Part shown: piece after piece, positions 1 through 7,057 of the stretch
Position numbering within the stretch: position 1 is the first letter of the stretch
Layout: each line of letters opens with the position of its first letter
NCBI GenBank assembly: GCA_036510735.1
Contig: DATCDK010000228.1
Span: 1-9,642 of the forward strand
Origin: PALSA-607 sp036510735
Lineage (GTDB): Bacteria > Actinomycetota > Actinomycetes > Acidothermales > Acidothermaceae
DNA: 9,642 nt
Direction: 5' to 3'
Program-made: the position numbers and the translations under genes
Notes under the pieces: model-generated
The model's database searches: none
Seen by the model: the letters and a program-made list of their open reading frames with translations, nothing else
Told to the model about the DNA's origin: nothing

Positions 1-1410
1 GGCGCAGGTGACTTCGGCGGCCGCATCGTCGCCGTCCAAGTCGTTGGCAGTAACGCCACGGTGAGCACGAACACCTACCTCGGGCTCAAATCCAACTATT
101 GGACGGCGGGGGGTGGCCCGAGCACGGTACCGGTGATCCTCAACAGGGGTACCGCAATCGGTCACCTCGAAACAGCGGGTAGTGCAGGGCCGGGGATCTT
201 GAGTGTGAAGGGCTGGTCGTTCAACAGCATCAGCAAGGAGGTGCCCGACTTCGTCGACGTCTACATCGACAACGTGCTGGCGGGCCGGCTCCCGGCGAAC
301 CAGTCGCGGCCAGATGTTGGTGCCGCGTACGGCAACACGAGTCCGTACCACGGCTTCAGTGGCACGTTCCAGACCACAGGCGGAACGCACAACGTGTGCG
401 TCAAGGGCATCGACGGCGTCACGAACCCGACGCTGAATTGCACGAGCGCGACGCTGCCGAGCGGCAACCCGTTCGGCAACCTCGAGTCGGTGACCGACAT
501 CGGCACCGGCGTGCAGCTCACCGGTTGGGCGATCGATCCTGACACCGCAAGCCCGGCCACCGTGCACGTTTACGTCGACGGCGTGTGGTCCGGCGCGACG
601 ACGGCGAACGTCGAACGCGACGACGTCGGCAATGCGTATCCCGGATACAGCGCTGACCACGGCTTCAGCATCGTCGTGAAGCCCGGACAGGGCACCCACT
701 CGATCTGCGCGTATGCGATCAACATCGGCATCGGTACGACGAATCCGCTGTTGAAGTGCGCGACGATCACGCTCAATCGCAACCCGCGTGGCGGCGTCTC
801 ACTGGCGAGCGTGACGGACGGCGTCGCCACCGTCACCGGCTGGGCTCTCGACCCCGACGTCACCGGTCCGATCACCGTCCACCTCTATCTGGACGGCGTG
901 TGGGCGGGCATGACGACCGCGAACCTCGACGGTGCGACGCAGGCAGCCGCGATCAACCCGGTGTACGGGACGCTGCACGGGTTCAGCATCTCCGCGAAAC
1001 TCACCCCCGGCATGCACACGCTCTGCGCTTACGGCATCAACGTGGGCGCGGGCTCGACCAACCCATCCCTTGGCTGTGTGCAGATCACCGGCGACGGCAA
1101 TCCCATCGGAACCCTTGATCAAGTGACCAAAACCGCGACCGGCTGGGTGGCCGCCGGCTGGTCGATCGACCCCGATAGCAACGATTCGATCCCGGTAGAC
1201 GTCTATGTCGACGGAAAGCTGGTCATCCGGACCACCGCCGACGCCGGGCGGCCCGACATTGCGGCGATCTACGCGGGCTGGGGTCCCGCTCACGGTTTCG
1301 ACGCGCCGCTGACCCTAAGTGTCGGAAAGCACCAAATCTGCGCGTATGGCATCAATACTGGACCAGGCACCACGAATCCATCGTTAGGCTGCGTGACCGT
1401 TCACGCGTGA
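1..1410 (+). CDS. Secreted multi-repeat wall protein, C-terminal part (probable SpoIID/LytB-type), 5' truncated by window
   Basis: The frame is open from the first base, so the true start lies upstream; the GTG at 61 is internal. About 469 residues are visible. The first ~35 (GGRIVAVQVVGS, then TVST and LGLKSNYW) resemble the end of a SpoIID/LytB domain, where a 'GRV..V.I.G' strand is followed by an 'LGLRS.WF' segment; members of that family are peptidoglycan lytic transglycosylases. The rest is four tandem modules of 103-106 residues. Each carries GWxxDPD, VYVDG, RPDV, HGF and a Cys pair in 'CAYGINxGxGTTNPxLGC'. All eight cysteines fall in these pairs, which fits disulfides formed outside the cell. 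No transmembrane segment or LPXTG is visible. The next gene, 47 nt downstream, carries the same modules. The repeats are certain; the SpoIID call is inferred from a short tail and the catalytic part is not visible. Confidence 0.72.
   Translation, partial: GAGDFGGRIVAVQVVGSNATVSTNTYLGLKSNYWTAGGGPSTVPVILNRGTAIGHLETAGSAGPGILSVKGWSFNSISKEVPDFVDVYIDNVLAGRLPANQSRPDVGAAYGNTSPYHGFSGTFQTTGGTHNVCVKGIDGVTNPTLNCTSATLPSGNPFGNLESVTDIGTGVQLTGWAIDPDTASPATVHVYVDGVWSGATTANVERDDVGNAYPGYSADHGFSIVVKPGQGTHSICAYAINIGIGTTNPLLKCATITLNRNPRGGVSLASVTDGVATVTGWALDPDVTGPITVHLYLDGVWAGMTTANLDGATQAAAINPVYGTLHGFSISAKLTPGMHTLCAYGINVGAGSTNPSLGCVQITGDGNPIGTLDQVTKTATGWVAAGWSIDPDSNDSIPVDVYVDGKLVIRTTADAGRPDIAAIYAGWGPAHGFDAPLTLSVGKHQICAYGINTGPGTTNPSLGCVTVHA
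148..1407 (+). repeat. Four tandem GWxxDP/Cys-pair modules (protein-level repeats)
   Basis: The modules lie at about 148-462, 463-777, 778-1095 and 1096-1407. Each begins near 'NPxGxLxS' and ends after the second Cys. In modules 2-4 the two cysteines are 17 positions apart; in module 1 they are 14 apart and the GW is followed by SFNS instead of xxDP, so module 1 is degenerate. Module 3 has lost the RPDV element. Module 4 is closest to the first module of the downstream GH18 gene (both have GWSIDP, YVDGK, HGFD and HQICAYGIN). A beta-sandwich adhesion or ligand-binding fold is likely, but no function is proven by the sequence. Confidence 0.85.
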
Positions 1411-1433
1411 CCGACCGGCCTTCCCCCCGGTCG
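1391..1433 (+). other. Overlapping small hairpins and a direct repeat at the gene 1 stop
   Basis: A 9-base direct repeat GCGTGACCG occurs at 1391-1399 and 1405-1413, the second copy spanning the TGA stop. GCGTG 1391-1395 can pair with CACGC 1402-1406. CGACCGG 1412-1418 pairs perfectly with CCGGTCG 1427-1433 across an 8-nt C-rich loop. There is no T-run after it, so this is at most a weak attenuator or processing hairpin in front of the GH18 gene. Confidence 0.35.
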
Positions 1434-1444
1434 CATGCTCGGCT

Positions 1445-1450
1445 AGGAGA
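1445..1450 (+). promoter_or_regulatory. Ribosome binding site that fixes the GH18 start
   Basis: AGGAGA lies 7 nt before the GTG at 1458. The frame is also open from a GTG at 1407 that overlaps the previous stop, but that start would add 17 residues in front of a good signal peptide and has no comparable Shine-Dalgarno. Confidence 0.75.
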
Positions 1451-1457
1451 TCTCGCT

Positions 1458-3839
1458 GTGACTGTCCTTCCCCGTCGTCCTGTCGTGTTCGGTCTCGCGG
1501 TTGCGCTGGCCTTCGGCGGCATCGTCACAGCCGCGGCCACCGTCTCCGCTCCAGATGCGGCGGCGGCGACTCCGCAGCGGCAGGTCTCGGGCTGGATCAC
1601 GTACTACCAACTCGCCAACGGCACCGCCGATGCGAGCGTGAACCCCGACCTGTTCTCCGACGTGTCCGAATTCTGGTTCCACGCCGTCAGCGCGACGTCG
1701 ATCGTTGCGTCAGGCACCACCCCTGATGCACAACTGACGTCGTCCGTAGCGAGCATCCGCAGCCACGACGTGCCTGTGACGATCACGGTTACCGATGGCA
1801 CCGGCGGCGGTGTGATGGCGGGCATCTTGTCGAACCCGACGACGCGGCAGCAGCAGGAGCAGGCGCTGATCGCGATTGCTGTTCGCTATCACGCGAGTGG
1901 CATCGACCTCGACTACGAGAACATGGCGTTCTTCGCGAACGGCAACCCGAACCTGGTCGCGCCGACCCGCGCCGGTTTCGACGCGATGGTGCAAGAACTT
2001 TCCGGCGCTCTGCATGCGCGCGGCATGATCCTCGCGGTCGACGTCATCACGAAGCTGAGCGAGCCCGGCGGTTCTCCGGCACAGCAGGTCTACGACTACC
2101 CGACGATCGGTCGCTACGCAGACCGGGTGCGGATCATGACGTACGACGAACATGCGCAAGGCACCGGCTACCCCGGCGGCCCGGTTAGTGGCATCAGTTG
2201 GGTCGACCCGATCATTGCGTTCGCGGCGAGTGAGATTCCGCCCGCGAAGTTGTACATGGGCGTGCCGTTGTATGGCTATGACTGGTCGAGCAAGACCAAC
2301 CGCGGGAGCGCGGTTTCGTACACGCAAGCCGCGAATCTGATGGCGCAGTATCACGCAACGCGGCAATGGTCGGTGCAAGACGGTTCGCCGTTCTTCACTT
2401 ATACAGACGCGGCTGGAGCACGCCACACCGTCTGGTACGACGACGCTGAATCGCTACAGGCGCGACTGCCGTTGGTTGGCAAGTACGGCCTCGGTGGCAT
2501 CGCCATGTGGTCGTTCGGGAATGAAGACCCGGCGATCTGGGGCGTCCTGCGCGCAGCAACCTACGGCCCGAACCCCTTCGGTAGCGTCGGCAGCGCGGTG
2601 TTGTGGCCTGGCGGCGTGCGCACGACTGGCTGGTCGATCGACCCGAACTCGACCGCGCCGATCAATGTCGACCTCTACGTCGACGGCAAGTTCTTCACCC
2701 GCACGTTGGCCGGTGTCGACCGGCCCGACGTCGGCAACATCTACTTCGCCTATGGCACGACGCACGGGTTCGACACCACCGTCGACTTGCCGGCAGGCTC
2801 GCACCAGATTTGTGCCTACGGCATCAACGTGGGCACCGGCACTACGAACCCGAAGCTCGGCTGCATCGGCGCGACGATTCCGACGAACAACCCGATCGGC
2901 AGCCTCAACACCGCCTCAGGTAAGGCCGGCGTGCTCACGGTCCAGGGCTGGACGCTCGACCCGGACACTGCAGCGCCGCTGATCGTGGATGTCTACGTCG
3001 ACGGCAAGCTCACCGGCGAGACGATCGCGAACGTGTCGCGGCCGGACGTCGCTAACGTCTACCCAGCGTGGGGTGCTACTCACGGCTTCTCCACCTCGGT
3101 CAACGTGTCGGGTGGCACGCATCAGGTCTGCGTGTACGCAATCAACCAGCGTCTCGGCACGACGAACCCGAGCCTGGGCTGCTCGACCGTCAAGGTCAGC
3201 TCCGGCAGTCCGATCGGTGGTCTCGAGAGCGCGAAGCCGTCGTCAGGTGCTGTCACGGTCACGGGTTGGACCATCGACCCGAACACCGCCAGCCCGATCG
3301 GCGTCGCGGTCTACGTCAACGGCAAGCTCGCATCCGACGGTGTCGCCAACATCTCTCGGCCCGACGTCGCGGCGGACTACCCACCGTTCGGCGACCAGCA
3401 CGGGTACTCGCTGACGGTCAACGCGCCGGCGGGCAAGGATCAGGTGTGCGTCTACGGGCTCAACACCGGGCCCGGCGACGGCAACCCGAAGCTCGGCTGT
3501 ACGACGGTCACCGTGCCAAGCGGCAACCCGATCGGACATCTCGAGTCGGTCGTCGGCGGTAAGGGCTCGCTGACGGCGACCGGTTGGGCACTTGACCCCA
3601 ACACCGCGTCGTCCATCGAAGTGGCGCTCTATGTCGACGGCGTGTTCGCGCTGCAGCAGACGGCCTCGGTCTCGAGGCCCGACATTGCAGCGGATTACCC
3701 GCCGTTCGGTGCTGCGCACGGGTTCGCGTTGCCGGTCACAGTCAAGGCCGGCAAGCACACGGTGTGCGCGTTCGGCATCAACGTAGGCCGCGGCGACACG
3801 AATACGTCTCTCGGCTGCAAGGCGGTCAACACCACGTAG
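1458..3839 (+). CDS. Secreted GH18 glycoside hydrolase (YaaH/SleL-like) with four C-terminal GWxxDP modules
   Basis: The protein has 793 residues from GTG 1458. Residues 1-37 form a signal peptide: RR near the N-terminus, a hydrophobic core, and likely cleavage after an Ala run (AAAA/TPQ). A GH18 TIM barrel spans about 42-359. The beta-4 motif SGIDLDYE (147-154) holds the DxDxE core with Glu154 as the predicted acid. MTYDEH (227-232) and the closing GIAMWSFGNED (Trp351) are typical of YaaH/SleL-type GH18 enzymes, which cut N-acetylglucosaminyl bonds in peptidoglycan. Four modules follow with cysteine pairs repeating at exactly 106 residues; the catalytic domain has no cysteine. Outermost Asp of the extended DGxDxDxE motif is Ser147. 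The substrate could be peptidoglycan or chitin-like glycan; the YaaH-like features and the wall-protein neighbours favour the former. The export signal and family are firm; the substrate is inferred. Confidence 0.9.
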   Translation: MTVLPRRPVVFGLAVALAFGGIVTAAATVSAPDAAAATPQRQVSGWITYYQLANGTADASVNPDLFSDVSEFWFHAVSATSIVASGTTPDAQLTSSVASIRSHDVPVTITVTDGTGGGVMAGILSNPTTRQQQEQALIAIAVRYHASGIDLDYENMAFFANGNPNLVAPTRAGFDAMVQELSGALHARGMILAVDVITKLSEPGGSPAQQVYDYPTIGRYADRVRIMTYDEHAQGTGYPGGPVSGISWVDPIIAFAASEIPPAKLYMGVPLYGYDWSSKTNRGSAVSYTQAANLMAQYHATRQWSVQDGSPFFTYTDAAGARHTVWYDDAESLQARLPLVGKYGLGGIAMWSFGNEDPAIWGVLRAATYGPNPFGSVGSAVLWPGGVRTTGWSIDPNSTAPINVDLYVDGKFFTRTLAGVDRPDVGNIYFAYGTTHGFDTTVDLPAGSHQICAYGINVGTGTTNPKLGCIGATIPTNNPIGSLNTASGKAGVLTVQGWTLDPDTAAPLIVDVYVDGKLTGETIANVSRPDVANVYPAWGATHGFSTSVNVSGGTHQVCVYAINQRLGTTNPSLGCSTVKVSSGSPIGGLESAKPSSGAVTVTGWTIDPNTASPIGVAVYVNGKLASDGVANISRPDVAADYPPFGDQHGYSLTVNAPAGKDQVCVYGLNTGPGDGNPKLGCTTVTVPSGNPIGHLESVVGGKGSLTATGWALDPNTASSIEVALYVDGVFALQQTASVSRPDIAADYPPFGAAHGFALPVTVKAGKHTVCAFGINVGRGDTNTSLGCKAVNTT
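2571..3836 (+). repeat. Four tandem GWxxDP/Cys-pair modules of the GH18 protein
   Basis: The modules lie at about 2571-2885, 2886-3200, 3201-3518 and 3519-3836. First cysteines of successive modules are exactly 106 residues (318 bp) apart and each pair is 17 positions apart. Modules 3 and 4 share AADYPPFG and are also alike at the DNA level, which suggests a recent internal duplication. Such tandem copies at the C-terminus of a secreted hydrolase commonly act as a targeting or binding region; that role is inferred here. Confidence 0.88.
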
Positions 3840-3890
3840 CGGGTGTCCTGACAACTTTCGGCGGGTAGGTCGCGTCTGTGAGCCTGACGA

Positions 3891-3894
3891 GAGG
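3891..3894 (+). promoter_or_regulatory. Ribosome binding site for the Kelch-CWB2 gene
   Basis: GAGG (followed by AAT) ends 7 nt before the ATG at 3902. The upstream in-frame GTG at 3878 has only a weak AGG-like element, so ATG 3902 is preferred; both starts keep a usable signal peptide. Confidence 0.6.
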
Positions 3895-3901
3895 AATTGC
3901 G

Positions 3902-5866
3902 ATGCGGTTCGGGACGATGGTGGCCGTCGTGTTGGCGGTCAGTGCAGTACCAATCGGGACGGCGAGTGGTGCGCTCGCGGGTCCGCTACCTGCGGCGGTT
4001 GCAGCAGCGCTCTCGTCGACGAGTCCGGTCTGGACCAAACTGACGCCCGCCAGCTCGCCGTCCGCTCGGGAAGCGAGTCTGTCGGCGTTCGATCCCGCGA
4101 CCGGCCAGCTTGTGCTGTACGGAGGAGCCGCGCGATTCTTTCCGGCCAAGGCTCCGGTGGACCAGGACACCTGGACGTTCGACGGCGCGACGTGGAGCAA
4201 GCACGTCACGTCTGTCTCGCCGGGCGCACAGGATTATGAGAACGGCTCGAGGCTTGCGTACGACCCGGCGTCGAAGCAGCTGGTCCTGCTCGGCGGCGTC
4301 GGCGGCACGTGGACGTGGAATGGCTCGCAGTGGACCGCCCAGCACCCCGCGCAGGCGCCGTCGCTGTTCCAGTCCTGCATGGCAACTGACACCGCGGCTG
4401 GCGAGCTGATTGTTTACGGCATGCACGTCGTCGTAGCGAATGACGGGAAAACCCTGACCTGGCAGACCTGGACCTGGCGCAATGGCAACTGGGTACAGCT
4501 GCCGACGCCTGCTGTTAGCCCGCAAGGCGCGGATGCGCAGCTCTGCTCGATGACCTACGACGGCGCCAATCACGACCTGCTGCTGGTCACCGCAACCTGG
4601 TACGCCGGAGAATTCAGCGGCGCATCGCCGGGCGAGACGTGGACGTTCGATGGCACCACGTGGACGCAGCGGGAAACGCTGACTAACACGACGGGCGGCG
4701 TCGACTTCACCACGATGACCTACGACCCCGCGTACGGCCAGGTGATGACCTACGGAGGCTACGACGTCAGCAACGGCAACGCGGTGCTCACGAACCCGTG
4801 GTCGTGGAATGGCTCGACCTGGCAGCAAGTGAGCCTGTCGCCGGCGCCCGGCGCGCGGGCTTTGACGGCCTCGAGTTATGACGCCGCAACAGGTCAACTG
4901 GTGTTGTTCGGGGGTGTTGGGAGCACGGCGGAGTTGGGCGATACGTGGGTCTTGTCCAGCGGCGGTTCGTCCCTGGTGACACCGACCCGTCTCTCCGGCG
5001 CCGACCGGCAGTCGACCGCGGTCGCGGCGTCTGCGTCGGCATTTCCCAGTGCTGGCAGCGCCTCCGCTGTTGTGCTCGCCCGAGCGGACGCATTCGCGGA
5101 TGCTCTCGCGGGGGGCCCATTGGCTGCGGCAAAGCACGCGCCGCTACTGCTCACGTCGTCCGGCTCACTTGACGCAGTGACTGCAGCAGAAATCCAGCGA
5201 GTGCTACCGAAGGGCGGGACGGTCTACTTGCTCGGCGGTACATCAGCATTATCGGACGCCGTAGCAAACGCGATCACGGCCATGGGCGATGTGCCAACGA
5301 GAGTCGCGGGTACTGATCGGTACGCGACCGCGGTCGCGATCGCCGGGGTGATGGGCAACCCGACGACCGTCTTCGAAGCCAGCGGCACGAACTTCCCCGA
5401 TGCACTGTCGGCGGTGCCGGCGGCCGTTGCGACGCATGGAGCGATCCTGCTGACGAATGGCGCCGCGCAAGCCGCAACCACCGCCGCGTACCTGACCGCG
5501 CATGCAACAAGCCGTTACGCGGTCGGTGGCCCTGCTGCGTTCGCGGATCCCTCTGCGATCGGCATTGCGGGCGCGGATCGCTACGCAACCTCAGACGCGG
5601 TCGCGCTCGCCTTCTTCCCGACGACGACAGGTGTTTCAGTCGCGTCTGGAGCCAACTTCCCCGACGCGCTCGCAGCCGGACCGGTGGCAGGGGCAGCGCA
5701 GCAACCCGTGCTGCTGGTGCCGAGCACGGGTGCGCTGCCGGAGCCGATCACCAGCTACTTGGCGACGCACGCTGGCGGAATCGCTTCGGCGCAAGCATTC
5801 GGCGGCACATCGGCAGTCGCCGAGGCCGTGCTCAGCGAGGTCGCGCAGTCCATAGCAACCGGCTGA
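3902..5866 (+). CDS. Exported Kelch-like beta-propeller protein with three CWB2 cell-wall-binding repeats
   Basis: The protein has 654 residues from ATG 3902. A signal peptide covers about residues 1-26 (hydrophobic MVAVVLAVSAV, cleavage near GALA). Residues ~42-352 hold six Kelch/galactose-oxidase-like blades. Each pairs a strand like 'YDPATGQLVLYGG' with a strand like 'DTWTFDGxTW'; the first N-terminal strand (PVWTKL) and the last strand (GDTWVL) suggest ring closure. Residues ~362-654 are three CWB2 repeats, marked by 'RLSGADR', 'RVAGTDRYATAVAIA' and 'GIAGADRYATSDAVA', with 'FPDAL' and 'LLLT'/'LLGGTSAL' elements. In Clostridioides difficile, triple CWB2 domains anchor surface proteins non-covalently to an anionic wall polysaccharide. 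The likely role is a wall-anchored receptor or adhesin. No enzyme residues are recognisable in the propeller. It may be transcribed with the two genes before it. Confidence 0.88.
   Translation: MRFGTMVAVVLAVSAVPIGTASGALAGPLPAAVAAALSSTSPVWTKLTPASSPSAREASLSAFDPATGQLVLYGGAARFFPAKAPVDQDTWTFDGATWSKHVTSVSPGAQDYENGSRLAYDPASKQLVLLGGVGGTWTWNGSQWTAQHPAQAPSLFQSCMATDTAAGELIVYGMHVVVANDGKTLTWQTWTWRNGNWVQLPTPAVSPQGADAQLCSMTYDGANHDLLLVTATWYAGEFSGASPGETWTFDGTTWTQRETLTNTTGGVDFTTMTYDPAYGQVMTYGGYDVSNGNAVLTNPWSWNGSTWQQVSLSPAPGARALTASSYDAATGQLVLFGGVGSTAELGDTWVLSSGGSSLVTPTRLSGADRQSTAVAASASAFPSAGSASAVVLARADAFADALAGGPLAAAKHAPLLLTSSGSLDAVTAAEIQRVLPKGGTVYLLGGTSALSDAVANAITAMGDVPTRVAGTDRYATAVAIAGVMGNPTTVFEASGTNFPDALSAVPAAVATHGAILLTNGAAQAATTAAYLTAHATSRYAVGGPAAFADPSAIGIAGADRYATSDAVALAFFPTTTGVSVASGANFPDALAAGPVAGAAQQPVLLVPSTGALPEPITSYLATHAGGIASAQAFGGTSAVAEAVLSEVAQSIATG
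4025..4958 (+). repeat. Six Kelch-like blades (protein-level repeat)
   Basis: Six copies of a [FYT]D-x4-[QED]-[LV]-[LVIM] strand (FDPATGQLVLYGG, YDPASKQLVLLGG, TDTAAGELIVYGM, YDGANHDLLLVTA, YDPAYGQVMTYGG, YDAATGQLVLFGG) alternate with W-rich strands (TWTFDGATW, TWTWNGSQW, TWTWRNGNW, TWTFDGTTW, PWSWNGSTW, DTWVL). Blades 3 and 4 have lost the terminal GG. Confidence 0.75.
4985..5863 (+). repeat. Three CWB2 repeats
   Basis: The repeats lie at about 4985-5296, 5297-5557 and 5558-5863. Repeats 2 and 3 have the canonical GxDRYAT; repeat 1 reads GADRQST, with the Tyr replaced. Repeat 3 lies directly at the C-terminus, so the anchor module ends the protein. Confidence 0.85.
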
Positions 5867-5881
5867 GCAGTTTCTTGAAGC

Positions 5882-5923
5882 GTTGAAGTCCAGCGCACGT
5901 AAGAACGTGCGCTGGACTTCAAC
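5882..5923. terminator. 19-bp perfect hairpin between convergent genes, probable bidirectional terminator
   Basis: GTTGAAGTCCAGCGCACGT (5882-5900) pairs with its exact complement at 5905-5923 across a 4-nt loop AAGA. It starts 15 nt after the stop of the Kelch-CWB2 gene and lies 9 nt beyond the stop of the oppositely oriented glycosyltransferase. Neither side has a clear T-run, which is common for actinobacterial hairpin terminators. Confidence 0.85.
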
Positions 5924-5932
5924 ACCCCCGCG

Positions 5933-6934
5933 CTACATGAGTTCGCGGGCTACTTCTGCGCGCGGGCGCCGGCAGATGCGCGAGACCGCGCGCCTCTTTG
6001 CGATCACTGACGGCAGCATTCGCGTGAACGACGCAAGTGCGCGCACGCGTGTCGCTGTGCGGAACTGATGTCCCTTGGGGATATCGACGCGGGTCAGTCT
6101 GCGAATCGGCAACATCAGCGTGATGCCGGCGAAGCGCAGAACTTCCTTCACCACAAGAGACCGAGGGGCGCACTTCGCCAACATGAGCAGCCGGTTTCGC
6201 TCGTTGTAGAAAGCGAAGGTCCTAGACGACACGTCGGTCGACGCGCCATGCACGTGACGCACGACCGCATCGGGCGCGTAGCGCACCCGCCAACCACCAA
6301 GTTGCAGGCGCCACGAAAGATCGGTGTCCTCGTAGTAGAGGAAGAACGAAGGATCGAAAGACCCGACGTCGCGAGCTGCCACCACTCGTAACGCTGCCGC
6401 GGTGCCAGAGAAGGCAAAGACGTCCTCTGGCTCGGCGAACCGGCCGTCGTCCGGCTGGCCAAACCCACGATCGCGGCCGTAACCGTCGCGGCCCACGATC
6501 ACGCCGGTGTTGTTCAACCGACCGTCCGCAGTGAAGAGGACTTTGCTGGTGACGGCGGCGATGCGGTGCGCGTCGGGCGCCGTCAGAGGGGCAAGCAACG
6601 CGGCCAGCCAGCCTGGCTCAGGGCACGCATCTTGATTCAGGACGACGACAAATGGCGTCGTTGCCTCGCGAACGGCGATCTCGGCGGCCCCGGCGAAGCC
6701 CAGGTTGCGCTCGACCGTGATCAGCCGAGCATCGACCGGGTGCGCGCTAACGACTGCCGCGGTCGCATCGGTCGAGGCGTTGTCGATCACCCACGTGACG
6801 AAACCGTCGGCGAGTTCTTGCCCGGCGACTGCATCGAGGCAGGGACCGATCAAGTCAGCGCCGTTCCAGGCGACGATGACGACGGTTGCGACGACGGACC
6901 TGTGTGTCGCGGCCGACCCGACCACTCCCACCAT
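5933..6934 (-). CDS. Family 2 glycosyltransferase (rhamnosyltransferase-like)
   Basis: The protein has 333 residues from the ATG whose first base is 6934. GT-A fold motifs are in order: VIVAWNG (19-25), DNASTD (51-56), NLGFAGA (77-83), the metal-binding LNQD (99-102), FSGTAAALR, and YYEDTDLSWR (200-209) followed by H227/H229. This pattern fits WbbL/RfbN-like enzymes that transfer rhamnose or a related sugar from a nucleotide sugar to a lipid-linked or wall glycan on the cytoplasmic face of the membrane. The C-terminal ~90 residues are basic and partly hydrophobic, suiting membrane association. An AGGAAGG directly abuts ATG 6934, whereas the in-frame GTG at 6925 lies 9 nt after it, so the protein may really start at 6925 (330 residues). 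A TAG 15 nt before the ATG rules out a longer form. The donor and acceptor cannot be told from sequence. Confidence 0.87.
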   Translation of the reverse strand: MVGVVGSAATHRSVVATVVIVAWNGADLIGPCLDAVAGQELADGFVTWVIDNASTDATAAVVSAHPVDARLITVERNLGFAGAAEIAVREATTPFVVVLNQDACPEPGWLAALLAPLTAPDAHRIAAVTSKVLFTADGRLNNTGVIVGRDGYGRDRGFGQPDDGRFAEPEDVFAFSGTAAALRVVAARDVGSFDPSFFLYYEDTDLSWRLQLGGWRVRYAPDAVVRHVHGASTDVSSRTFAFYNERNRLLMLAKCAPRSLVVKEVLRFAGITLMLPIRRLTRVDIPKGHQFRTATRVRALASFTRMLPSVIAKRRAVSRICRRPRAEVARELM

Positions 6935-7057
6935 CCTTCCTGCGGCTCGCTAGCGTGCTCGCGGCGTAAGCTTCCCCCAGCAACACCTGACTACTGCCAG
7001 GGACCATGACGGTCCGAAGCAACCGATCCGACGTGAACGTTCGAGGTGGACTGCATC
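6935..7057. promoter_or_regulatory. Divergent intergenic region between two glycosyltransferase genes
   Basis: This 123-nt stretch must supply the start signals of both divergent genes. Visible elements are GGACC-N5-GGTCC (7001-7015), the palindrome GAACGTTC (7035-7042) just before the GT4 ribosome binding site, and TAAGCT (6967-6972), which fits an actinobacterial TANNNT -10 but has no good -35 at the right distance. No promoter can be assigned with confidence. Confidence 0.4.
7043..7049 (+). promoter_or_regulatory. Ribosome binding site that fixes the GT4 start
   Basis: GAGGTGG lies 8 nt before GTG 7058. The in-frame GTG at 7046 is part of this element and so is unlikely to be the start. 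Confidence 0.65.

Noticed and set aside
1407..1457. Upstream GTG 1407 as the start of the GH18 gene, overlapping the previous stop (GTGA)
   Set aside because: GTG 1458 has AGGAGA at 7 nt and gives a normal signal peptide; the extra 17 residues do not fit one.
1710..2426. Long minus-strand open frame inside the GH18 gene (238 codons)
   Set aside because: It is an Arg/Val-rich shadow with no domain or ribosome site, produced by GC-biased codons of the real gene opposite; the same holds for 3986-5137 and 8551-9186.
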